The notes under the pieces are model-generated. The model searched no databases. It worked only from the letters and a program-made list of their open reading frames with translations, and was not told the origin of the DNA. Positions 1 to 8,435 of a stretch of 64,000 bases of DNA are shown in pieces. Every line of letters starts with the position of its first letter. Within the stretch, counting starts at the first letter, position 1. This DNA comes from Bradyrhizobium diazoefficiens (GTDB lineage Bacteria; Pseudomonadota; Alphaproteobacteria; Rhizobiales; Xanthobacteraceae): assembly GCF_016616885.1 (NCBI RefSeq), contig NZ_CP067102.1, positions 5,422,501-5,486,500 of the forward strand. The letters run 5' to 3'. The translations under genes were made by a program, and so were the position numbers.

Positions 1-2124
1 CCGAACCCCATTGCGCGGGGCCACGAGTATCAGATGGACACCCAGGTCATGTTTGGCAGTGACGGAAACGGCACTCTCAAAGTCTGGCGGGATGGGGTGC
101 AGATCGTCAATTACTCTGGACCGCTCGGAGGTGGGAGCGGCGATGGTTACTATTGGAAGGAGGGCGTCTATCGCGCGTCAGGCGGCACGAACACAATGGC
201 GGCGGACTATAGCAACCTGCAAATAACAACCGGGCCGGCACCCGTGCCATCCGCACCCCCGAAAGAGACGCTAGGTGGCACACCACCGGCAACCACACCA
301 CCGGCAACCACACCACCGGCAACCACACCACCGGCAACCACACCAACCGCGCCAACCGTCGCGCCGACAGTGACGCAGGCCTCCGCTTCGCCGGGGACGG
401 GAATCGAGCATGCCGGCGATACCATCACATTCACGCTCGGCTTCAGCGAAGCCGTGACCGTCAGCGGCAAGCCGACGTTGTCACTCAATGACGGCGGAAC
501 GGCCACCTATGTTGGTGGCTCAGGCACGAACTTGCTCACCTTCAAGACGACGGTCGCGTCGACCGACACCAACACCTCGGCGCTCGCCATCGCCCAAGTC
601 AATCTCCCGAGCGGCGCGAGCATCAAGGATGCTGGCGGTCTTGCGGCGAATCTCTCGGGCGCGGTAAAGACGTTCTCCGGTCTGGAGATCGATCCGATCC
701 TGCCGGCGGTGACGCAGGCCACAGCCTCTCCTGGAACGGGCACCGCACTCGTAGGAGACACAGTCACGCTCACCCTCGCCTTCAACGAGGCCGTGACGGT
801 GACGGGTAAGCCAACGCTGGCGCTCAACGATGGCAATGTCGCCACCTATGTCGGCGGCTCCGGGACCGGTGCGCTCACCTTCAAAACGACTGTCGCGTCG
901 ACCGACACCACGACCTCGGCGCTCGCCATCACCGGGGTCAATCTTCCGAGCGGTGCGAGCATCAAGGATTCCTCCGGTGTTGCGGCGGACCTCGCGGCGG
1001 CGGTGACGACGTTCTCTGGCCTCCAGATCGATCCGCCGCCATCGACAGCGCCAACCACCCCGCCAAACGTCGCGCCGACAGTGACCCAGGCGTCCGCTTC
1101 ACCAGGCACGGGAGTCGAGCATGTCGGCGATGCCATTACAATGACGCTCGGCTTCAGCGAGGCCGTGACCGTCAGCGGCACGCCGACGTTGTCGCTCAAC
1201 GACGGCGGAAAGGCTACCTATGTCAGTGGATCTGGCACGAACTCGCTCACCTTCAAAACGACCGTCGCATCGACCGATACGAACACCTCGGCGCTCGCCA
1301 TCACCGGGGTCAACCTTTCGAGCGGCGCGAGCATCAAGGATGCCGGCGGTCTTGCGGCGAATCTCTCGGGCGTGGTGAAGACGTTCACGGGTCTCCAGAT
1401 CAATCCGACGTCATCGACGGCCCCGACCAGCCCGACCAGCCCGACGTCGTCCGTGGCCAAGCCGGACCTCACCATCAAGGATAACTCGCTATCGGTGGCC
1501 GGGAGAGGTGGTCACGTCGACCTGGGGACCACGGTGACAACGACCGACGCCAACGACGTCGTGACCGTGAACATCACGGGTTTGCCGAAGTACGAGACGA
1601 TCACCGACAACCTCGACGGTAAGACGTTCAGCGGAAAAAATATTACCCTGACGGCCGCTCAGGTCGATAGCGGACTGACACTGACGTCGAACTACATGGG
1701 CGGGGCCCATCCGGTTGCGACGCTCACGCTGATGGCAAGCGCGAAGGATCCGACCACCGGTGCGGACTCGACGGCCTCACCGCAGACCATCACCGTCACG
1801 GATCCTCGACCTGCGACCGATCCGACTCAGCATCATGGGGGACACCATGACTGTGCGGGCCATGGCTCTGCGCTGCTCAGCCAGATCAGGGATCAGATCA
1901 CCGGCGGTGGCGTTGCGACCTCAGGGCAGCAGTCGATCGGAGTGACGGATTCGTCATCTGCGGCCGGCACGAGCACAGCGACGCAGGCAAACCAGAGCTT
2001 TGCGCTGCTGAACCAGTACCTGGCCGGCCACACCGGCCGGGTCGATCCCGGGCAGATGGTTGCGGCCGTGTCGCAAGCCTCTGGCTGGGCGCAGGACTCG
2101 CTCCTGACCAGACCGCAGCACTGA
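1..2124 (+). CDS. Large repetitive secreted/surface protein, 3' part (gene begins before the window)
   Basis: The frame is open from base 1 to the stop at 2122-2124, so the true start lies outside the window; the ATG at 34 is only the first internal Met. The first ~70 residues look like the end of a concanavalin/LamG-type jelly-roll domain of the kind found in polysaccharide lyases (YYWKEGVYR, then ADYSNLQI). A Thr/Pro linker follows, then three tandem modules of about 110 residues (roughly 361-700, 706-1040 and 1066-1405), each opening with TQAxASPGTG and containing EAVTVxGxPTLxLNDG. The tail is Ser/Gln-rich with a short His patch. It lies just upstream of a type I exporter and adaptor, so it is probably their substrate. 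That link is inferred from position; no RTX nonapeptides are visible here. Confidence 0.8.
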   Translation, partial: PNPIARGHEYQMDTQVMFGSDGNGTLKVWRDGVQIVNYSGPLGGGSGDGYYWKEGVYRASGGTNTMAADYSNLQITTGPAPVPSAPPKETLGGTPPATTPPATTPPATTPPATTPTAPTVAPTVTQASASPGTGIEHAGDTITFTLGFSEAVTVSGKPTLSLNDGGTATYVGGSGTNLLTFKTTVASTDTNTSALAIAQVNLPSGASIKDAGGLAANLSGAVKTFSGLEIDPILPAVTQATASPGTGTALVGDTVTLTLAFNEAVTVTGKPTLALNDGNVATYVGGSGTGALTFKTTVASTDTTTSALAITGVNLPSGASIKDSSGVAADLAAAVTTFSGLQIDPPPSTAPTTPPNVAPTVTQASASPGTGVEHVGDAITMTLGFSEAVTVSGTPTLSLNDGGKATYVSGSGTNSLTFKTTVASTDTNTSALAITGVNLSSGASIKDAGGLAANLSGVVKTFTGLQINPTSSTAPTSPTSPTSSVAKPDLTIKDNSLSVAGRGGHVDLGTTVTTTDANDVVTVNITGLPKYETITDNLDGKTFSGKNITLTAAQVDSGLTLTSNYMGGAHPVATLTLMASAKDPTTGADSTASPQTITVTDPRPATDPTQHHGGHHDCAGHGSALLSQIRDQITGGGVATSGQQSIGVTDSSSAAGTSTATQANQSFALLNQYLAGHTGRVDPGQMVAAVSQASGWAQDSLLTRPQH
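282..344 (+). repeat. 15-bp tandem repeat encoding a TPPAT linker
   Basis: About four copies of a 15-base unit (accaccggcaaccac) encode repeated Thr-Pro-Pro-Ala-Thr. The array is in frame and forms a flexible linker between the jelly-roll end and the first ~110-residue module. Copy number is likely to vary between strains by slippage. Confidence 0.85.
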
Positions 2125-2222
2125 CCCGGCGCCGCACCCAGGTGCGCTGGCGCTTGGGTGCGGCACCATCAGACTTGAAAATGCATAAGAGGCAACATCG
2201 AGGGCGGCCATAGCCGCAAACG
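2101..2222 (+). repeat. Direct repeat copy A (3' end of the repetitive protein gene plus trailer)
   Basis: This stretch covers the last eight codons and stop of the secreted-protein gene and about 100 bases downstream. It recurs, diverged, at 2628-2746 just before the exporter gene. Shared marks include the CTGACCAG...CAGCACTGA ending, the GAAATGCATAAG string and GGCGGCC..TAGCCGC. Copy A contains a perfect 10-bp stem (2131-2140 with 2155-2164, 14-base loop) directly after the stop. It could end transcription or stabilise the mRNA, but no T-run follows. Confidence 0.8.
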
Positions 2223-2627
2223 CTTCGATTGTCGCTTACGCGCGTTCGTCCCGGCTGGCTCCGTCGGTCGCGATCTTTCCGCGACCCCGCACCGACGCAA
2301 TCTGACCGAGAAATCACGTGTCGGCGGTAAATACGTGGCTCTTACATACGTGTGTATAAATCACATTTTGAAAGTCTTTTTGCCATTTTTGCTTATTAAC
2401 CAACCGGGCCAGCAGTTGGGGGGCAGCTTCCAAAATCCCGCTGCTTTGAAATCCCCTCGCGGTTCGAGGTTGGAATGCTTTGAAGTGTGCTCGTGGTGGT
2501 GGCGAGCATGCGGTATGTCGCGCGCCTTCGCTATGCGCGGCAGTGGAATTCCCGTCTTCAAGTTGGCCTGCCAAGAAGGTCGTAGAGTGGTGCGGTGTCG
2601 AATGGCGCCGTCTGGTGTCAGGACCCG
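2125..2627. other. Gene-free spacer with an AT-rich promoter-like segment
   Basis: No frame here looks coding. The segment at about 2335-2405 is markedly AT-rich against a GC-rich background and is the likeliest promoter area for the exporter/adaptor pair that follows. No confident -35/-10 pair can be named. Short open frames on both strands (for example 2335-2634) have no recognisable content. Confidence 0.5.
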
Positions 2628-2746
2628 TTCCTGACCAGGCCTCAGCACTGATCCGCTTCCGCGGCCATGCGCCCGGCGTTCGGGTGCGGTAGCACCAGTT
2701 TTGGAAATGCATAAGGAACATAAAGGCGGCCGGGTAGCCGCGAAGG
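2628..2746 (+). repeat. Direct repeat copy B, remnant of a second 3' gene end
   Basis: This is a diverged copy of 2101-2222, including a decayed version of the secreted-protein gene's final codons and stop. The stem-loop is kept in altered form (2669-2675 with 2681-2687, using a G-T pair), so pairing has survived sequence change. It probably marks the 3' tail of a lost tandem paralogue of the secreted-protein gene. Confidence 0.7.
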
Positions 2747-2759
2747 GTTGAGTAAAAAA

Positions 2760-5513
2760 ATGGCGATCCAGAACGGAAATGCCCACGCCGCAGATCTAGG
2801 GCTTCGCGCGCTAGCTCTGTTCCTGCGCCTTCATGGCGTGAACGCTGAGCCCGACCAGCTCCGCGATCGCTGCGGGAGTCGCGAGATCGGCGTCCGTGCG
2901 ATGCTTCGCTGTGCACGCGAGCTCGGGGTCGAGGTCCGTGCGTGCACGATGCGCTGGAAGCGACTTGCGGATATCCAACTGCCCGGAATCGCTTCGCTCC
3001 GTGATGGTGGATTCCTGCTTCTCGGCAAGATCGACGGTCAGGCGGCCCTTGTGCTGCATCCAGCCGCGGCGCGTCCGAAGATCATGACGCGCGCGGAATT
3101 CGAAGAAGTCTGGGACGGCCGTTTGATTCTGCCCGGATCACGGAATCTCGCGGAACGGGTGCTCCACTCCCTTGTCGGCATGAGTGTCAGCGTGCGTGAC
3201 CTGGCGCGCCGCTCCGTCGATGCCGCGACGCACGCGGGCAATCCCTTGATGCCTGCCCGGGATGTCTTGATGCGCGCCCGGGATGTCTTGATACGCGCCC
3301 GCGATACGCTGATGCACGCGCCTGCGGCCGATCGAAGCGACAATGTGGCCGCCTCGACGAGCGATCAATTCCCGGCGGCGAGCGCGGAGTCCGAGAGCGG
3401 CGATGAATCGGGCCTCATCGCTGTGACGATCCTGCTGCGTTGCCATGGCATCGCGGCCGACCCGGATCAGATTCGGCATCGGATGGGTACGGCGAGGGTC
3501 GGCGTCGCCGAGATCCTGCGCTGCGCAAAGGAGTTCGGGCTCAAGGCACGGATACAGAAGACGAGCTGGAGCCGGCTTGCAGTGACTCCGCTGCCCGGTA
3601 TCGCGGTGCTGCGTGACGGGGGATATCTGATTCTTGGCAAGGTGATCGATGACGGTCTCCTGGTTCAGCGCCCGATGTCTCCCCGCCCGGAAACAATAAC
3701 GCAAGCCGAACTCGATGCCATCTGGGACGGCGACGTCATCCTGATGACCCGGCGCGCGACCCTGACGGATCTGTCCCGGCGCTTCGATATCGGCTGGTTT
3801 GTCGGCGCAGTTCACAAGTATCGCCGCCTCCTCGGCGAAGTGCTGGTCGCCTCGTTCTTCCTCCAGATCTTTGCCCTCATCTCACCGCTGTTCTTCCAGG
3901 TCGTGATCGACAAGGTACTCGTGCATCGAAGCATGAGCACGCTCGATGTTCTGGTCATCGGCCTTGTCGCGCTGACCGTGTTCGAGACCGTTCTCGGAAC
4001 GCTGCGTGTGTATCTGTTCGCGCACACGACGAACCGCATCGACGTCGAGCTCGGCGCCCGACTGTTCCGTCATCTGATGGCGTTGCCGATCGCCTATTTC
4101 CAGACACGCCGCGTCGGCGACTCGGTTGCGCGCGTCCGCGAGCTCGAAAACATTCGCCAGTTCCTGACGAGCTCGGCGCTCACGCTCGCGATCGATCTCC
4201 TGTTCACCTTCGTCTTCCTTGCGGTGATGTTCTACTATTCGACGACGTTGACGCTGATCGTCATGGCGTCGTTCCCGTTCTACATCGGCATTTCTGCGGG
4301 GGCCGCGCCGCTGTTCCGCCGGCGCCTCGACGAAAAATTCAATCGTGGCTCCGAGAATCAAGCCTTCCTGGTCGAGAGCGTGACGGGCGTGGAGACGCTG
4401 AAGGCAATGGCGGTCGAGCCGCAAATGCAGCTGCGCTGGGAGGAGCAGCTCGCCGCCTATGTGAGCGCGAGCTTCCGCGTGCTCAGCCTGAACAACACGG
4501 CGAGCCAGGCGGTCCAGATGATCAACAAGCTGGTCGTCGCCGCAACGCTTTACTTCGGCGCCAAGTTGGTGATCGGCGGCGACCTGTCCGTCGGCGAGCT
4601 CGTCGCATTCAACATGCTGGCCGGCCGCGTGAGCACGCCGGTGCTGCGGCTAGCGCAGATGTGGCAGGATTTCCATCAGGCCCGCCTGTCGATCGATCGC
4701 CTCGGCGACATCCTCAACACCATTCCCGAGCCGAGCTTCAATCCCGGCCGCGCCGCTCTGCCGCCGATCCGCGGGCAGGTCATGTTCGAGCATGCGAGCT
4801 TCCGCTACCGCATCGATGGCCCCGAGGTGCTGCACAACGTCTCGTTCAGCGTCGAACCCGGTCAAGTCGTCGGCATCGTGGGCTCCTCCGGCTCGGGCAA
4901 GAGCACCATCACCAAGCTGATCCAGCGTCTCTATGTGCCGGAAAGCGGCCGCGTGCTGGTCGACGGCGTCGACCTCGCGATGGTCGACCTGGCCTGGCTT
5001 CGACGCCAGATCGGCGTCGTCCTGCAGGAGAACGTGCTGTTCAACCGCTCCGTTCGCGAGAACATTGCGCTCGCGGACCCGTCGCTGCCGATGGAGCGCG
5101 TGATCGAGGCGGCGACGCTCGCCGGCGCTCACGACTTTATCCTGGAGCTACCTGAGGGCTACGACACGATCGTGGGCGAACGAGGCAGTAGCCTCTCGGG
5201 CGGCCAGCGCCAGCGCATCGCCATTGCTCGCGCGCTCATCACCGATCCGCGCATTCTCATCCTCGACGAGGCGACCAGCGCCCTGGACTATGAGAGTGAA
5301 CGCGCCATCCAGCAGAACATGAAACGGATTTCCGCCGGGCGGACTGTGTTCGTCATCGCGCACCGTCTCTCGACCGTACGTAACGCGAACCGGATCATCA
5401 CACTCGAGCATGGCCGTATCGTCGAAGACGGCAGTCATGATGAGTTGATCCGCTCGAACGGACGTTACGCAAACCTCCACTACCTGCAGGCCGGAATCCA
5501 TGACGTCCGCTAG
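2760..5513 (+). CDS. Type I secretion ABC exporter with two degenerate peptidase-like (CLD) domains
   Basis: An inner-membrane ABC exporter of the HlyB type, fusing a six-helix membrane domain (~355-620) to an ATPase domain with Walker A GSSGSGKST (~710), signature LSGGQRQR (~812), Walker B ILILDEATS (~832) and the AHRLS His-loop. The N-terminus carries two copies (~5-125 and ~210-335) of a C39-peptidase-like domain. The catalytic Cys position reads Leu in the first (DLGLRAL) and Ser in the second (ESGLIAV), and the catalytic His is absent, so these should be substrate-docking, not cleaving, domains. The two copies are joined by a 7-residue repeat linker. I chose ATG 2760; an in-frame TTG at 2748 is only one base from GAAGGG. 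The following adaptor gene overlaps the 3' end by 14 bases. Confidence 0.93.
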   Translation: MAIQNGNAHAADLGLRALALFLRLHGVNAEPDQLRDRCGSREIGVRAMLRCARELGVEVRACTMRWKRLADIQLPGIASLRDGGFLLLGKIDGQAALVLHPAAARPKIMTRAEFEEVWDGRLILPGSRNLAERVLHSLVGMSVSVRDLARRSVDAATHAGNPLMPARDVLMRARDVLIRARDTLMHAPAADRSDNVAASTSDQFPAASAESESGDESGLIAVTILLRCHGIAADPDQIRHRMGTARVGVAEILRCAKEFGLKARIQKTSWSRLAVTPLPGIAVLRDGGYLILGKVIDDGLLVQRPMSPRPETITQAELDAIWDGDVILMTRRATLTDLSRRFDIGWFVGAVHKYRRLLGEVLVASFFLQIFALISPLFFQVVIDKVLVHRSMSTLDVLVIGLVALTVFETVLGTLRVYLFAHTTNRIDVELGARLFRHLMALPIAYFQTRRVGDSVARVRELENIRQFLTSSALTLAIDLLFTFVFLAVMFYYSTTLTLIVMASFPFYIGISAGAAPLFRRRLDEKFNRGSENQAFLVESVTGVETLKAMAVEPQMQLRWEEQLAAYVSASFRVLSLNNTASQAVQMINKLVVAATLYFGAKLVIGGDLSVGELVAFNMLAGRVSTPVLRLAQMWQDFHQARLSIDRLGDILNTIPEPSFNPGRAALPPIRGQVMFEHASFRYRIDGPEVLHNVSFSVEPGQVVGIVGSSGSGKSTITKLIQRLYVPESGRVLVDGVDLAMVDLAWLRRQIGVVLQENVLFNRSVRENIALADPSLPMERVIEAATLAGAHDFILELPEGYDTIVGERGSSLSGGQRQRIAIARALITDPRILILDEATSALDYESERAIQQNMKRISAGRTVFVIAHRLSTVRNANRIITLEHGRIVEDGSHDELIRSNGRYANLHYLQAGIHDVR
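3252..3314 (+). repeat. 21-bp tandem repeat encoding a 7-residue linker
   Basis: Three in-frame copies of a 21-base unit encode the variants PARDVLM, RARDVLI and RARDTLM. The array links the two peptidase-like domains of the exporter and is probably helical. It marks the junction of the domain duplication. Confidence 0.8.
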
Positions 5514-6927
5514 CCGAAACATCATCGCCTTTCCTCGAACCGAGGTTCGCCGCCGTCCGCACGAAATCGCGTTCCTGCCGGCAGCGCTCGAGATCACCGA
5601 AGCACCGCCCTCCCCGATCGGGCGCGCGATCGCGGCGAGCATCATCGCGGCCTTCTGCATAGCGCTCGTGTGGGCCGCGGTCGGAGCCGTCGATATCGTC
5701 GCAACCGCGACCGGCAAGATCGTGCCAGGCGGGCGCACGAAGCTGATTCAGCCATTCGAGACGGGGCTCGTTCGCGCGATCCATGTCCGCGATGGGCAGA
5801 CCGTCAAGGCCGGAGACGTCCTGATCGAGCTCGATCCGACGATGACGGAGGCTGACCAAGAGCGCCAGAAGAGCGACTTGCTCGCTGCCGCACTCGACGT
5901 TGCGCGGCTGCGAGCGGCGCTCTCGGACGATCCTCTTGCAGCCTTCCGGCCGCCGCAGAACGCGGGCCGCGCCGAGGTCGAGATGCATCGCCAGTTTCTG
6001 ATCAGCCAGCGTGCGGAGCAGAACGCCAAGCTTGCCGAGATCGAGCGCCAGCAAGGGCAGAAGGAGGCGGAGCGGGCGACCACGTCGGCGAGCGTCGCCA
6101 AGTTGGAGGCAACGATACCGGTGTTGCAGGAGCGCGTCGACATTCGCAAGAATCTCGTCGACAAGGCATTGGCTTCGAAGGTTGTCTATCTCGCGGAGTA
6201 TCAAGAATTGGTCGGCCTTCAGCAGGATCTTGTCCTGCAGCAGCGACGGCTTGGCGAAGCCGATGCGGCCATCGCCCTGCTGAAGGAAACGAAAGAGAGG
6301 ACCGCCGCGGAGTATCGGCGCTCGACCTATGACGCACTCGCCAAAGCCGAGCAGAAGGCTGCGAGCGCCCAGCAAGAGGTCATTAAGGCCGAGAAGCGCA
6401 CCAAGCTCCAGCAGCTGACCGCGCCGGTAGATGGCGTCGTGCAGCAGCTCGCCGTCCATACCGTGGGAGGCGTGGTGACGCCTGCACAGGCGCTCGCCGT
6501 GGTGGTTCCGAGCGAGAGTCAGCTCGAGATCGAGGCGATGCTCTCCAACCGCGATATCGGGTTTGTCCATCCCGGACAAAAAGCGGAGATCAAAGTCGAC
6601 ACCTTCAACTTTACCCGATACGGGCTGCTTCATGGCGATGTGCTTAACGTGTCGTCGGACGCCATTACGCGCGACAGGCACCAGGGCGAGTCGAACGACC
6701 GGGCGCCGGGTGCAGCGCAGAGCGGCAGCGAGCCGAGAGGGCAGGAGCTGGAATATGCCGCGCGCGTTTCGCTTGACCGGACGCACATGCAAATCGAGGA
6801 CAAGCTCGTGAAGCTCGGCCCGGGTATGGCTGTTACGGTCGAGATCAAGACTGGCACGCGCAGGATCATCAGCTACCTCCTCTCGCCCCTGGCGAGATAC
6901 AAACAGGAAGCGCTACGCGAGCGGTAG
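5500..6927 (+). CDS. HlyD-family periplasmic adaptor of type I secretion
   Basis: A membrane-fusion protein that bridges the inner-membrane ABC exporter to an outer-membrane TolC-type channel. It has a short cytoplasmic N-terminus, one membrane helix (~45-67, rich in Ala/Ile/Val), a lipoyl-type half-motif (GLVRAIHVRDGQTVKAGDVLIELDP), a long Glu/Gln/Lys-rich coiled coil (~105-290), the second lipoyl half (APVDGVVQQLAVHTVGGVV) and a C-terminal beta region. At 475 residues it is normal for the family. The start overlaps the exporter stop by 14 bases, so the two are translationally coupled. No TolC partner gene is nearby; presumably a shared one elsewhere is used. Confidence 0.95.
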   Translation: MTSASRNIIAFPRTEVRRRPHEIAFLPAALEITEAPPSPIGRAIAASIIAAFCIALVWAAVGAVDIVATATGKIVPGGRTKLIQPFETGLVRAIHVRDGQTVKAGDVLIELDPTMTEADQERQKSDLLAAALDVARLRAALSDDPLAAFRPPQNAGRAEVEMHRQFLISQRAEQNAKLAEIERQQGQKEAERATTSASVAKLEATIPVLQERVDIRKNLVDKALASKVVYLAEYQELVGLQQDLVLQQRRLGEADAAIALLKETKERTAAEYRRSTYDALAKAEQKAASAQQEVIKAEKRTKLQQLTAPVDGVVQQLAVHTVGGVVTPAQALAVVVPSESQLEIEAMLSNRDIGFVHPGQKAEIKVDTFNFTRYGLLHGDVLNVSSDAITRDRHQGESNDRAPGAAQSGSEPRGQELEYAARVSLDRTHMQIEDKLVKLGPGMAVTVEIKTGTRRIISYLLSPLARYKQEALRER

Positions 6928-7047
6928 ACCAAGCGGAGGCGCCTTCGATGCGAATTGCGGGAAGCCGGAGGGCAATCACGGCGCGCCATAGCGTTTTCGA
7001 GCGAAGTGGCGACCGGTTCGCGCGAAGAAACGCGTCAAAACAAGACT

Positions 7048-7092
7048 CTAGAGCCCTTGGGTTCTGATTCAATCAGAACCCAAGGGCTCTAG
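7048..7092. repeat. Perfect 22-bp inverted repeat, dispersed palindrome type
   Basis: Left arm 7048-7069 and right arm 7071-7092 are exact reverse complements around a single central base. The core GGTTCTGATT/AATCAGAACC is familiar from intergenic repeats in Bradyrhizobium-type genomes (from memory, not searched). It sits 120 bases after the adaptor gene and about 50 bases before the insertion element. It could act as a transcription end signal, but no T-run follows. Confidence 0.85.
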
Positions 7093-7140
7093 TACGGTTC
7101 ATCCGGCAGAGGGTGAGCGCCGGACGATCGAACTAGGCTA

Positions 7141-7973
7141 GGGTCCGGACTCAATTGATCCACCAAGTTATTGCGGCTGCCAGAAGGATCGCAGACAGGA
7201 AGATGTCCGCGCGCTTGTCGTATCGGGTTGCGATCCGGCGGAAGTCCTTGAGACGGCAGAACATCCACTCGATGACGTTGCGGCCTTTATAAGCAGTCTT
7301 ATCGTCGCGATGCGGATGCTTGCGGGTCGGATTTGGCGGGATCACCGCCTTGATGCGGCGCGCGGCCAGTTCGTCGCGCAGGCTCCTGGCGTCGTAGGCT
7401 CGATCAGCCAGTAGACGGCGCGGGTTGCGGACCATGCCGATCAAACCTCGTGCACCGACCATGTTGCCCGGGGTGATCGAGATGGCAAGCGGACGGCCGA
7501 TATCGTCGGTTAGCGCGTGGATTTAGTGGTCTGCCCGCCGCGCGAGCGGCCGATCGGATTGTTGAAGGCCCCCTTTGCGCCGGCAGCGGAACGATGGGCT
7601 TTGACGTAGCCCGAATCCACCGACATCGATCCGTACATGCCGGTCGATCCGGTCAGGGCGTAAACAATATCCGTCCAAATCCCCTGTCGGCTCCAGCGGT
7701 TGAAGCGGTTGTAGACCGTCGTATAGCGGCCGTAGCCTTCCGGGCAATCGCGCCAGCTCGAACCAGATTTCAGCATGTGCACAATGCCGCTGATCACGCA
7801 TCTATCATCGACCCGATGCGCTCCCTTGCATCCTCGTGGTAACAGCAGCTCGATCCGCCGCCATTCCGCGTCGCTCAGCCAGTAGACCTGTTTTGCCATT
7901 CAAGCCTCCCTTTCCGCTGAGCGGCTTGAATCACAATCCAATTCCAGATGGAATCCCTATTGCGTACAGACCC
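7141..7973 (-). mobile_element. IS5-family (IS427-like) insertion sequence, 833 bp
   Basis: The ends are imperfect inverted repeats: gggtccggactcaattga at 7141-7158 against the reverse complement of 7956-7973, with 13 of 18 matching by eye. They enclose a leftward transposase in two frames. The flanking triplets are cta and tta, compatible with the short TNA-type target duplication of this group after one change. The size and two-frame layout suit the IS427 group. The element lies between the secretion genes and a decayed glycosyltransferase, so it may have taken part in rearranging this locus. Confidence 0.85.
7151..7899 (-). pseudogene. IS5-family transposase in two overlapping frames (frameshifted or -1 programmed)
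   Basis: The first frame starts at ATG 7899 and runs to a stop at 7510. It carries the N-terminal DUF4096-like region (LSDAEWRRIELLLP, GSSWRDCPEGYGRYTTVYNRFNRW) and the first DDE Asp in SMSVDSGYVKAHRSA. The rest (LLADRAYDARSLRDEL, then RNVIEWMFCRLKDFRRIATRYDK, stop 7151) is in the -1 frame. The switch is at ACT-AAA-TCC, where re-reading one A gives the expected Lys-Ile-His-Ala. Related elements use programmed -1 slippage on a longer A-run. Here only three A's remain, so either slippage is weak or one base was lost. Confidence 0.85.
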
Positions 7974-8125
7974 TTAGGGCGAATGAACCCAGATTGCGCG
8001 TTCCACTCCAAACCTTTCGCGTGTTCGCTCACTTGAACCAGATCCGACCTGGAAGAAGGGGTGGAAATTCCTTGTCGGATATGTGGGCGTTATTGGATGG
8101 CAGAGAGGATCTAACCGTTACTTGA

Positions 8126-8431
8126 AGCAATACACATGCACAGGACACGAACCGCGATGATGTCCAGTTCGCCATTGTCGGGAGTGGGCGGGAACTGGAG
8201 CAGGTCAGAAGCTTGCAAAGGCCCTTGAACTGGACGAAATTGGTTATGTTCACTGGCCGTGTCGATGATGCTGCACTAATTACAATACTCTCCACGGCAG
8301 ACGCCCGCGGAAATCCGGATCGTCCCAGCTCGATGAACGACAAATCAACTATGCACAAGATCATGGAATCTCTAATTCACAAACTCACACAACCCGCCTT
8401 CCTCGATTCCGGTGAAGGCTCACTCCCTTAA
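8126..8431 (+). pseudogene. Remnant of a GT4-family glycosyltransferase
   Basis: A frame open from 8126, just after an in-frame TGA at 8123, reads VQFAIVGSGRELEQVRSL, then LVMFTGRVDDAALITILSTAD, then NPDRPSSMNDKSTMHKIMESL. This is the nucleotide-sugar-binding half of a GT4 glycosyltransferase; intact relatives usually continue with YMALGKPIVQFDLTEGR. Both ends are missing: nothing like the N-terminal half lies upstream, and similarity stops near 8380. It sits right after the insertion element. It is a dead gene fragment and evidence of an older polysaccharide cluster at this site. Confidence 0.75.
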
Positions 8432-8435
8432 AACT

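Noticed and set aside
282..344. Short tandem repeats considered as a CRISPR array
   Set aside because: The 15-base units are directly adjacent with no spacers and are in frame with the coding sequence; they encode a linker.
5398..6792. A leftward 464-codon frame over the HlyD adaptor gene
   Set aside because: Antisense to a clear HlyD-family protein; no family motifs, no ribosome-binding site.
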